From contig JAFSDM010000008.1 in NCBI GenBank assembly GCA_017436225.1, positions 1-32,143 on the forward strand: a stretch of DNA of 32,143 bases, written 5' to 3'. Positions 15,901-22,771 of this stretch are shown piece after piece (position 1 is the first letter of the stretch; each line of letters opens with the position of its first letter). Under the pieces are notes generated by a model. The model was not told where the DNA came from, did not search any database, and saw only the letters and a program-made list of their open reading frames with translations. Made by a program: the position numbers and the translations under genes. The DNA comes from Clostridia bacterium (lineage in GTDB: Bacteria; Bacillota; Clostridia; Oscillospirales; Acutalibacteraceae).

Positions 15901-16410
15901 CATATGGAAACTGTCGGCTATGATATGTACATTAAACTGCTTAGTGAAGCAATCAGTGAGGAAAAGGGTGAGCAAAAGCCTGTCCAAGAGGAATGCTCGG
16001 TGGATTTGGATATAAGCGCCAATATCCCCGAAAGCTATATTCCGTCACTCTCGCACAGGCTCAGCATTTACCGCCGAATTGCCGATATTAAAAACACCGA
16101 TGATAGGTCGGACGTTATTGATGAGCTTTGCGACCGATTTGGTGATCCACCGCCCGAAGTGCTTGGGCTTATGGATGTGGCGCTTATTAAGGGCGCGGCA
16201 GGGCGCAACGGCATTTATGAAATTTCGGGCGATAAAAGCGAAATAAACTTTTATGTTAAAAGCTTTACCCCCGAAAGGGCAAGCGAGCTTATAAAAAAAC
16301 TCGGTCAGGGAACGCTTTTAGTGCCTACCGAGCCAATCCACTTCACCATTAAGCTAAAGGCGGGTCAAAGCCAGTCCGCAGTGCTAAAAGCTCTGGCTCA
16401 AAAGCTGTAA
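12973..16410 (+). CDS. mfd: Transcription-repair coupling factor
   Basis: A 1145-residue Mfd, close to the E. coli length (1148). It displaces RNA polymerase stalled at DNA lesions and recruits UvrA. An N-terminal UvrB-like module covers about residues 1-450. The RNA-polymerase interaction (CarD-like) domain is near 475-545 (VGDYVVHFAHGIGQFDGI). Two helicase domains follow with Walker A GDVGFGKTE (about 638-646), DEEQ (740-743), LTATPIPRTL and the QIRGRVGRS motif VI. A C-terminal TRCF domain comes after about residue 990. All key motifs are intact. The start overlaps pth; a second ATG follows immediately at 12976. No clear terminator is visible after the stop. Confidence 0.97.
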   Translation: MMQFLLNTLNQIPAIKSVFSTVTGEGGSPVAVFGLPDTARSVLSVGTAQRLDRSVFVITDTEATARKMAADALSLGGSAEVFPSRDFNFLNMLGSSKDYELARIGVLWRFITGKTKIIFTDIEAFSQKTISPTALKGLTFKLSAGSSVDIKDLAARLVSMGYEFTEQVDGVGQFSVRGGIIDVFSAGDIKPVRIELWGDEVDSMAYFDPSDQRRGDFCEEITILPAAEFAVDGETLCDILTNLLQKKVFKSSAFEAVVSGDINDIKSGVFVNTDRYMNYIPNASAFLSDYATESVLILSENRNISSRMKSLWESRLCSMEDLFENGSIDGKIESFYYGASYFGEIISKIPTIYVDSFTGSSYPVAPKQIHTVFVKQLSAWGGSMDVLLDDLRPAVKRKQTAIILAGSEKGADILIGQLENNGVHAQKAISEDLLAGAGVFVMADALSAGLEFTEQNLLVIAHKPLNLAAKKNKNRKKGEAFNSLEELKVGDYVVHFAHGIGQFDGIHRIETGNVVKDYIKIKYKGTDVLYVPVTQLDLVSRYIGGAGESGPVLHRLGGQEWQKAKARVRAATKDIAKELIKLYGERLKVQGHAFAPDNELQSDFEARFPYEETEDQLAAINDIKRDMERPVPMDRLLCGDVGFGKTEVALRAAFKCVCEGKQCAILVPTTILAWQHYLTATERFGELPVKIEMLSRFRTKKQIEKTLEGIKRGDVDLVVGTHRMISSDVSFRDLGLVIIDEEQRFGVAQKEKLKTMFSAVDVLTLTATPIPRTLNMAMSGIRDMSSIEEAPMDRQPVQTYVMEQNNGVLIEAINKELRRGGQVYYMHNRVESITHCAARLKTALPDANIGLAHGKMSEEELSKVWKSLLEGEIDVLVCTTIIETGVDVPNCNTLIIEDADRMGLAQLHQIRGRVGRSSRRAYAYFCFKRGKALSEIATKRLEAIREYTEFGSGFKIAMRDLEIRGAGNILGGEQHGHMETVGYDMYIKLLSEAISEEKGEQKPVQEECSVDLDISANIPESYIPSLSHRLSIYRRIADIKNTDDRSDVIDELCDRFGDPPPEVLGLMDVALIKGAAGRNGIYEISGDKSEINFYVKSFTPERASELIKKLGQGTLLVPTEPIHFTIKLKAGQSQSAVLKALAQKL

Positions 16411-16475
16411 AAAGTAACTAAAACGGTATCACCCCAAAATTTAAGGCTTAAAAATCATAATAAAATGCAAATATA

Positions 16476-16523
16476 GGCGAATATGGCGAATTATTCAAAA
16501 AATGGAAAAAAGAACAGGCGAAT
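16476..16523 (+). repeat. Three GGCGAAT direct repeats upstream of the exopolysaccharide promoter
   Basis: GGCGAAT at 16476-16482, 16485-16491 and 16517-16523, with a related GCGAAT at 16561-16566 inside the promoter spacer. They may be binding sites for a regulator; no regulator gene is present locally. Confidence 0.35.
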
Positions 16524-16548
16524 CGTTTAAAATGCACCTTAAAAACAA

Positions 16549-16577
16549 TTGACTTTTATAGCGAATAATGATAGAAT
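16549..16577 (+). promoter_or_regulatory. Promoter of the exopolysaccharide operon
   Basis: TTGACT (16549-16554) and TAGAAT (16572-16577) with a 17-nt spacer. Transcription would begin near 16584. It is the only strong promoter seen before the right edge, so it may drive 15 kb or more. Confidence 0.8.
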
Positions 16578-16626
16578 ATAATAGATAATGTGCGATCATT
16601 TTTGCCTTGAAAAGGGGATTGATTTT

Positions 16627-17886
16627 TTGGAAAAATTTAAAAATAAAATATGGCTTGCCACACCTACAATGCACGGTGAAGAAATGGAATATGTTAAACA
16701 GGCTTATGATACAAACTGGATGAGCACTGTTGGCGAGAACATAAACGAAGTTGAAAAAATCGCTGCTAAGAAGGCGGAAATGAAATATGCAGTTGGTTTA
16801 TCTTGTTGTACTGCCGCACTTCATTTGGCAGTAAAGCACGCGGGCGAAACCCTTTACGGCAAACCTGCAATCAGTCACGGTGCATTAGAGGGTAAGCGAG
16901 TATTTTGCTCTGATATGACCTTTGACGCAACTCTTAACCCCGTGGTTTATGAAGGCGGTATCCCCGTGTTCATTGATACAGAAGCGAAATCGTGGAATAT
17001 GGACCCCGTAGCGCTTGAAAAGGCGTTTGAAATGTATCCCGATGTAAAATTAGTCGTTTCGGCAGAGCTTTATGGTTTCCCCGGTAGAATGGATTTAATC
17101 AAGCAAATCTGCGAAAAGCACGGCGCCCTTTTAATTGAGGATGCAGCCGAGGCAATGGGCGCAACCATTAACGGCAGACAGTGCGGCTCCTTTGGTGACT
17201 ATTCGGCTATAAGCTACAACGGCAATAAAATTATCACCGGTTCGGCGGGCGGCTGTCTTCTTACCAATGATTTGGAAATGGCAAATAAAGCTCGTAAGTG
17301 GTCTACACAGTCAAGGGAAAACGCCCCTTGGTATCAGCATGAGGAAGTCGGCTATAACTACCGTATGAGCAATGTAATCGCAGGTGTTGTGCGTGGTCAG
17401 TATCCCTATTTAGAGGAGCACATCGCACAGAAAAAAGCAATTTATGAGCGTTATCGTGACGGATTTAAGGGCTTGCCCGTACAAATGAATCCAATTACGG
17501 ATGGAACGGAGCCTAATTACTGGCTATCTGCTATGATTATAGATAAAGAGTATATGTGTAAACAGGTAAGGGATGACTCTAACGCTATCTATATAAAAGA
17601 GTCGGGTAAAACCTGTCCTACCGAAATTCTCGAAACACTTGCAGAGTATAATGCCGAAGGCAGACCAATTTGGAAGCCTATGCATATGCAGCCAATGTAT
17701 CGTATGCACGAGTTTGTAACCCGTGAGGGCAGCGGCCGCTGCAGAACAAACGCTTATATCGCAGGTGGCTGTTTGGACGTCGGCGCAGATATTTTTGAAC
17801 GTGGACTTTGTTTGCCAAGCGACAACAAAATGACCGCTGAAGAGCAAGCACAAATTATAGAAATTGTGAAATGCTGTTTTAAATAA
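16627..17886 (+). CDS. DegT/DnrJ/EryC1/StrS family sugar aminotransferase
   Basis: A 419-residue PLP-dependent aminotransferase acting on nucleotide-linked keto-sugars to make amino sugars. Visible: the substrate-binding start WMSTVGENINEVE, D172 in EDAAEAMGA (PLP ring contact) and the Schiff-base lysine K201 in SYNGNKIITG. Start choice: TTG 16627 has AAAGGGG 9 nt upstream, whereas ATG 16588 lies about 4 nt from the predicted transcript start and has no ribosome site. Followed after 21 nt by a PglC-like transferase, a pairing like PglE/PglC of bacillosamine pathways. The matching 4,6-dehydratase and acetyltransferase are not in this window, so the exact product is unknown. Confidence 0.88.
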   Translation: MEKFKNKIWLATPTMHGEEMEYVKQAYDTNWMSTVGENINEVEKIAAKKAEMKYAVGLSCCTAALHLAVKHAGETLYGKPAISHGALEGKRVFCSDMTFDATLNPVVYEGGIPVFIDTEAKSWNMDPVALEKAFEMYPDVKLVVSAELYGFPGRMDLIKQICEKHGALLIEDAAEAMGATINGRQCGSFGDYSAISYNGNKIITGSAGGCLLTNDLEMANKARKWSTQSRENAPWYQHEEVGYNYRMSNVIAGVVRGQYPYLEEHIAQKKAIYERYRDGFKGLPVQMNPITDGTEPNYWLSAMIIDKEYMCKQVRDDSNAIYIKESGKTCPTEILETLAEYNAEGRPIWKPMHMQPMYRMHEFVTREGSGRCRTNAYIAGGCLDVGADIFERGLCLPSDNKMTAEEQAQIIEIVKCCFK

Positions 17887-17907
17887 TTTTGAACGGAGAA
17901 ATACATA

Positions 17908-18603
17908 ATGTATGCAAGGTTTTTAAAAAGACCCATAGATTTTATTTTGTCTGCTACGGCTTTGATTGTGTTATCTCCCGTTTTGTTAATCTTGATTGTG
18001 GTTGGTGCAATTGCTATGAAGGGAAACCCGTTTTTCTTTCAACCACGACCGGGCAAAAAAGGAAAAGACAAAAAAGAAAAAATCTTTATGCTAATTAAAC
18101 TGCGTACTATGAGCAACGCAAAAGATAAGGATGGCAATCTTCTTCCCGATGACGTAAGACTGAATAAGTATGGAAAATTACTGCGATCCACCTCTTTGGA
18201 CGAGCTTCCCGAGCTTTTTAATATTTTTGTAGGTCATATGTCAATAGTCGGCCCAAGACCTCAGCTTGTTCGCGATATGATATTTATGAGTGACGAGCAA
18301 AGACGCCGTCATGATGTTCTTCCGGGTTTAACTGGTCTTGCACAGGTGAACGGGCGAAACAATATCACTTGGGAACAGAAAATTGAATTCGATCTTGAAT
18401 ACATAAATAAAGGAATTACATTTATTGGCGATGTGAATATAATTTTGCAAACCATAGGCAAGGTGTTCAAACGGGAAGATACCGTCCGTGAGGGAACCGT
18501 GTCAGATATGGACTTCGGAGACTGGCTTATGTTGGAAGGTAAGGTCGATAAAGCAACCTACGACGCAAAACAAAAAGAAGCAAAGGAATTATTGAGGAAT
18601 TAA
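17908..18603 (+). CDS. Initiating phosphoglycosyl transferase (bacterial sugar transferase, PglC-like)
   Basis: A 231-residue monotopic phosphoglycosyl transferase that moves a sugar-1-phosphate from a UDP-sugar to undecaprenyl phosphate, priming the repeat unit. An N-terminal re-entrant hydrophobic helix (about residues 8-35, KRPIDFILSATALIVLSP) precedes the catalytic core with KLRTM, the Asp-Glu dyad D98-E99 in STSLDELPEL and SIVGPRPQ. The small size without extra membrane helices is the PglC type rather than the WbaP type. ATG 17908 follows ACGGAG at 17892-17897. A C-terminal charged helical tail (about 200-231) extends beyond the core. Confidence 0.9.
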   Translation: MYARFLKRPIDFILSATALIVLSPVLLILIVVGAIAMKGNPFFFQPRPGKKGKDKKEKIFMLIKLRTMSNAKDKDGNLLPDDVRLNKYGKLLRSTSLDELPELFNIFVGHMSIVGPRPQLVRDMIFMSDEQRRRHDVLPGLTGLAQVNGRNNITWEQKIEFDLEYINKGITFIGDVNIILQTIGKVFKREDTVREGTVSDMDFGDWLMLEGKVDKATYDAKQKEAKELLRN

Positions 18604-18605
18604 AG

Positions 18606-19424
18606 ATGGAAAAATATAGCGTACTTATGTCGCTTTATGTAAAAGAAAAACCCGAATACTTACGTTTAGCTATTGATAGTATGATTAATCAAACGGTCGT
18701 TCCTGATGAGATTGTAATCGTGGAGGACGGTCCGTTGAATGATGAGTTGTACGCAATTATAAAAGAGTACACCGAAAAGCATCCCGATTTGTTTTCGATT
18801 GTGGTCAACAAAGAAAACTTGGGGTTGGGATTGGCGCTGAACGAAGGCCTTAAAGTGTGTAAAAACGAATTGGTAGCTAGAATGGATACGGATGATATTG
18901 CCAAGCCGGACCGCTGCGAAAAACAGCTTGCCGTCTTCCGAGAGAATCCGGAGCTGGCTATTGTGGGTGCCTATGTGGACGAGTTCCACACCACGCCGGA
19001 TCAGGTGGTATCCACCCGGGCAGTACCCCAGACCCATAAGGAGATCTATCAGTTTGCCAAAAAACGCAGCGCCTTTAACCATCCCGCGGTGATGTACCGT
19101 AAAAGCAAGGTGCTGGAATTCGGCGGTTACAGCGACCTGCGCCGGAATCAGGATGTAGATTTGTTTGGTAGAATGCTTTTTGGCGGTTGCAAAGCTGAGA
19201 ATATCGGTGAATCACTTTTGTATTTCCGTTCAAACGATGATCTTGCAAAGCGCCGCAAAAGCTGGGAAAATACCAAAAGCTATATCGATACCATCAAGCG
19301 GTTCTGGAAAATGGGCTACGCAAGTTTTACAGATTATACCATCGTAGCAGTTGCCCAAACGGGAATGTTCTTAATGCCCGTAAAACTACAGCATTGGGTG
19401 TATAAAACATTTTTGAGGAAGTGA
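18606..19424 (+). CDS. Family 2 glycosyltransferase (internal GC-rich patch)
   Basis: A 272-residue inverting GT2 (GT-A fold) enzyme. The N terminus SVLMSLYVKEKPEYLRLAI, VEDGP, and the metal-binding ARMDTDDIAKPDR (D94, D96) are typical; FNHPAVMYR and NQDVDLFGR mark the acceptor side. Probably adds the second sugar to the lipid-linked primer (inference from its position just after the PglC-like gene). Base composition jumps inside the gene: about 30-35% GC near the start, about 60% from roughly 18897 to 19020 and still high to 19150, then back near 43%. No frame break accompanies it, which suggests a recombined segment. Confidence 0.9.
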   Translation: MEKYSVLMSLYVKEKPEYLRLAIDSMINQTVVPDEIVIVEDGPLNDELYAIIKEYTEKHPDLFSIVVNKENLGLGLALNEGLKVCKNELVARMDTDDIAKPDRCEKQLAVFRENPELAIVGAYVDEFHTTPDQVVSTRAVPQTHKEIYQFAKKRSAFNHPAVMYRKSKVLEFGGYSDLRRNQDVDLFGRMLFGGCKAENIGESLLYFRSNDDLAKRRKSWENTKSYIDTIKRFWKMGYASFTDYTIVAVAQTGMFLMPVKLQHWVYKTFLRK

Positions 19425-19425
19425 A

Positions 19426-20703
19426 TTGGCATCAATGAGCCTGGAACAGAAGATCAATTATCATTTAAACAAGTTTCCTGTTGTCAAGAAAGTCATTAAG
19501 CGGGCATATCAACTGGGGATGTATGCCATTTCTCCAAAAATCAAGTCGGAGGGCAACATTGAGTGCGTTTCTCCCGATGATGGCAAGGAATATTTCTTTG
19601 GGTATTATGATAAATCTCCTTGGGATGCAACCCAGCGATATATGCTCTGTATGCGCGCTAATAACACCTGGAGCGATGTTTCTCCCAAAGAGCCTGCCGA
19701 TATTATACTCATTGACACGACTAAAGCAAAAGATGAAGATGGCCGTGTGAGAAAACTGGCAGAAACCAGAGCCTGGAATGTACAGATGTCCTGTATGCTC
19801 CAGTGGCTTGGACCCGATTATCAAAGCAAGATCCTGTACAACGATTTTCGCGACGGAAGATTCTGTGCCGTGATCCTGAACGTGGAAAGCGGCGAGGAGC
19901 GCGTGATCGATGCGCCGGTATACAGCGTATCTGCCGACGGCAAGTTTGCCCTTACGTTGGATTTTGCCCGACTGTATTCTCTGCGCCCCGGTTACGGTTA
20001 TTACAATGTACCCGAGGTCACGAAGGACGTTGCCCTCCCGGATGCACCCTGTATCTGGACCGTGGATCTGGAAAGTGGGGAAGTAAAGCCTCTGCTGAAG
20101 TATACAGATTTTGCCGCGTTCCAGCCCCGGAAAGAAATGCAGGAGAATGGGGCTGTACACAAGGTCAACCATATTATGCTCAGCCCCAACGGCAAGCGGT
20201 TTATGGTGCTGTACCGCTGGTTCAACGGTCAGCGGAAGTATACCCGCCTGATCACCTGCAATATTGACGGCAGCGATATGTATGTACTCAGCGATGATGA
20301 CATGGTATCCCACTGCTATTGGAAAAACGACGGCGAAATCATTGCCTTTGAAAACAAGCACAGCGGCGGCCCCGGCTATTACCTAATGAAGGATAAAACA
20401 CAGGAGTATACGCACCTGTGGAGCAAGTACAGCAATGATGGACATCCCAGCTATTCGCCGGACCGTAGCTTTGTGGTAACGGATTCCTACCCGGACCGTG
20501 CCCGTATTGCAGAAATTAAATTATTGAAAGATACGGATATAGAAGCAAAAGACGTAAAAATTTTGGCAAGAGTGTTTGCCCCCTTCCGATATGATAACGA
20601 TACCCGATGCGATCTGCACCCTAGATGGAGCAGAGACGGAAGAACTATTTGTTTTGATGCTGTGTTTGAGGGACATCGAGGTTTGTATATCGTTGGTATT
20701 TAA
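19426..20703 (+). CDS. Beta-propeller-like protein of unknown role in the polysaccharide locus
   Basis: A 425-residue soluble protein without signal peptide or membrane segments. It has repeating blade-like motifs in the style of TolB/WD40 propellers: VYSVSADGKFALTLDF, HIMLSPNGKRFMVLYRW, HPSYSPDRSFVVTDSYP and LHPRWSRDGRTICFDAVF, each with an Asp/Gly turn. No catalytic motif is recognised. Similar proteins occur in capsule loci but the role is not known to me; a scaffold for glycosyltransferases or a polymer-processing enzyme are guesses. TTG 19426 is preferred over ATG 19435 because GAGG at 19415-19418 spaces correctly to it. The gene is strongly GC-rich (55-62%) from about 19840 to 20515 but about 33% GC at both ends. 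Confidence 0.6.
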   Translation: MASMSLEQKINYHLNKFPVVKKVIKRAYQLGMYAISPKIKSEGNIECVSPDDGKEYFFGYYDKSPWDATQRYMLCMRANNTWSDVSPKEPADIILIDTTKAKDEDGRVRKLAETRAWNVQMSCMLQWLGPDYQSKILYNDFRDGRFCAVILNVESGEERVIDAPVYSVSADGKFALTLDFARLYSLRPGYGYYNVPEVTKDVALPDAPCIWTVDLESGEVKPLLKYTDFAAFQPRKEMQENGAVHKVNHIMLSPNGKRFMVLYRWFNGQRKYTRLITCNIDGSDMYVLSDDDMVSHCYWKNDGEIIAFENKHSGGPGYYLMKDKTQEYTHLWSKYSNDGHPSYSPDRSFVVTDSYPDRARIAEIKLLKDTDIEAKDVKILARVFAPFRYDNDTRCDLHPRWSRDGRTICFDAVFEGHRGLYIVGI

Positions 20704-20726
20704 TGATTGAATACAAGGAGAAAAAT

Positions 20727-21629
20727 ATGATTAGCGTAGTAATTCCCACACATAATAGAGCAGATTTATTGCCTAGGGCTATTAAAAGCGTTCAAGCGCA
20801 AACTTATACCGATTTAGAGATACTTATTGTATCCGACGGATCTGAAGATAACACCCAAGAAGTTGTGGAAGAACTAGCGAAGGACGATAACAGAATCAAG
20901 TTTATCGAGTATTTTCCCGCAAGAGGTGGCAATGTTGCACGTAATACCGGCATTGAGAACGCTTCCGGTGAGTATGTGGCATTCCTGGACGATGATGACG
21001 AGTTCATGCCGGAAAAGTTGGAAAAGCAAATGGCAGTGATGAAATCAGATCCGCAGATCGGTTTGGTATATACCGGTGTTAAAGTTATATATGCTAATGA
21101 AGGCGTTGAATATGCCTCTGTACCTAAGGCTACCGGTGATCTGAGTAGTGAAATTCTGTTGGACAATATTATTGGAACTACATCAACAGTTATGGCGCGT
21201 AAAGAACTATTACTACAAGCAGGTGGATTTGATGTGCAATTGCGAGCACTACAGGATTTTGATTTGTGGATTCGCATTTGTCAGCTCTGCAAAGTTGGAT
21301 TTGTCCCTGAAGAGATGATTAACTATTATAACTATACCGGCACAAAGCAGGTGTCTGCTCTCACGAATAAATACATCGAATCCTTTGCATATATAAACAA
21401 GAAATACAATGATATGCTGAATGCTCTGCCAAAAGAAAAGCAGCGAGAGAAAAAGTATAATGAGTATATGCTCCTAGGCAATAAAGCAATGCGAAACGGA
21501 GACGGTAAATTGGCAAGGCGGTTTATTAAAGCTGCATTGAGAGAAATAAAGAGCAAGAAGGCTATAGCATATTATCTGCTTTCATTTTGTAGTTATAAGA
21601 CAGTTTTGAAACTGAGAAGTTGTTTTTGA
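20727..21629 (+). CDS. Family 2 glycosyltransferase
   Basis: A 300-residue GT2 enzyme starting MISVVIPTHNRADLLPRAI. It has the nucleotide-binding VSDGSEDNT and a metal-binding run of four aspartates (D88-D91) in AFLDDDDEF, followed by QDFDLWIR on the acceptor side. ATG 20727 is chosen because AAGGAG (20715-20720) is 6 nt upstream; an in-frame ATG at 20703 overlaps the previous stop but lacks a site. The C-terminal 90 residues are basic and helical. It is likely one of the sugar-adding steps on the cytoplasmic face of the membrane; donor and linkage cannot be deduced. Confidence 0.88.
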   Translation: MISVVIPTHNRADLLPRAIKSVQAQTYTDLEILIVSDGSEDNTQEVVEELAKDDNRIKFIEYFPARGGNVARNTGIENASGEYVAFLDDDDEFMPEKLEKQMAVMKSDPQIGLVYTGVKVIYANEGVEYASVPKATGDLSSEILLDNIIGTTSTVMARKELLLQAGGFDVQLRALQDFDLWIRICQLCKVGFVPEEMINYYNYTGTKQVSALTNKYIESFAYINKKYNDMLNALPKEKQREKKYNEYMLLGNKAMRNGDGKLARRFIKAALREIKSKKAIAYYLLSFCSYKTVLKLRSCF

Positions 21630-21652
21630 CAGTTGATTGGTGAGGAGAAGTA

Positions 21653-22771
21653 ATGGCAAATAAGGTTCATATTCTACAAGTTACAGGTTCTCTGCGAGTG
21701 GGTGGATTGGAAAATGTCGCAATGAATATTATTCGTTATAGCGATAAGCAGAAGTATGCCATTGATTATTTGGTATATGGAGCTGGCGTTGAACCTTTAG
21801 AAGCAGAAGTGGAAGCTCTCGGTGGACGGGTATTTCATATTCCATACCCGCATATGGGGGCTGGAAAGTATGTGCGGGAAATGAAGCGCGTAATGCAGGA
21901 AAACGGTCCTTATGATGTGGTACACGCACATTCGCTGTTTAATTCTGGTTTTGTCATGAAAGCTGCTTATGAAATGGGCATTGCAATTCGGATATCTCAT
22001 GGGCATAGTGACCGCAGAAATGTAAAAGTGAAGTTCCATCGTGATATTTATAACAGATATATGCGCTATTTGATTAATAGGTATGCAACACAGAAATTTG
22101 CTTGTTCTGAGGGAGCAGGAAAATATTTGTACGGCAAAGGTTACGGGGAAGATGTTTATATTGTAAAAAATGGTGTTGATGTGGAAAAATTCCGCTTTGA
22201 CCAAGAAAAACGCCTTGTAATTAAGAAGGAGTTTGGCTGGGAAGACTGTAAGATCGTGGGTCATATTGGAAGACTTGCGCAGGTGAAAAATCAGAAGAAA
22301 GTTATTGATGTTTTTTATCATGCCTATCAGCAGGATTCCTCGCTTCGTTTGTTGATTGTTGGGGATGGAGAGTTAAAAGATGAATTGCAGCAACAAATCG
22401 ATTCACTTAGACTACATGATGTTGCTAAGTTAGTGGGCACACGCCGTGATATACCTGATTTGTTGTCTGCATTCGATGTATATATGATGCCTTCTTTTTA
22501 TGAAGGAGTTAGTATTTCTTTAATTGAAGCACAAGTTTCGGGTGTGCATTGCTTGGTATCTTCCAATGCTGCTGCAAAAGAGACTCGCATTACAGATTGC
22601 ATCAATGTTCTAGAATATACCGATTCTGACGAAGCGTGGGCGGAGCGAGTTGTTTACTTGGTAAATAAAGAACGTATTATGCATACTGAAGGTGAAATCA
22701 AAGAGCAAGGATATGACATTAAAGATATTGTTAGTAACGCAATAAAATTATACGGAGAAAAAAATGATTAA
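21653..22771 (+). CDS. Family 4 glycosyltransferase (EpsF-like)
   Basis: A 372-residue retaining GT-B enzyme. The glycine-rich N-terminal loop GSLRVGGLENVAMNII, the HAHSLFNSGF segment and the C-terminal GHIGRLAQVKNQK donor-binding block are typical of GT4. The EX7E motif is E284 and E292 in YEGVSISLIEAQ. Closest in style to EpsF-type exopolysaccharide glycosyltransferases of Firmicutes. Its end overlaps the polymerase gene by 8 nt, so translation is coupled. The linkage made is unknown. Confidence 0.88.
   Translation: MANKVHILQVTGSLRVGGLENVAMNIIRYSDKQKYAIDYLVYGAGVEPLEAEVEALGGRVFHIPYPHMGAGKYVREMKRVMQENGPYDVVHAHSLFNSGFVMKAAYEMGIAIRISHGHSDRRNVKVKFHRDIYNRYMRYLINRYATQKFACSEGAGKYLYGKGYGEDVYIVKNGVDVEKFRFDQEKRLVIKKEFGWEDCKIVGHIGRLAQVKNQKKVIDVFYHAYQQDSSLRLLIVGDGELKDELQQQIDSLRLHDVAKLVGTRRDIPDLLSAFDVYMMPSFYEGVSISLIEAQVSGVHCLVSSNAAAKETRITDCINVLEYTDSDEAWAERVVYLVNKERIMHTEGEIKEQGYDIKDIVSNAIKLYGEKND

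Larger units (their letters stand above)
16411..16626 (+). other. Intergenic region in front of the exopolysaccharide operon
   Basis: AT-rich spacer of 216 nt between mfd and the DegT gene. It holds three GGCGAAT repeats (16476-16523), a near-consensus promoter (16549-16577) and the ribosome site AAAGGGG (16611-16617). No terminator for mfd was found by eye. Confidence 0.7.

Noticed and set aside
16588-16626. ATG start at 16588 for the DegT aminotransferase
   Set aside because: It would lie about 4 nt from the predicted transcript start with no ribosome site; TTG 16627 has a good one.
19465-20361. 298-codon open frame on the minus strand
   Set aside because: It lies wholly inside the beta-propeller gene, has no ribosome site or recognisable domain, and is explained by the GC-rich codon bias of that segment.
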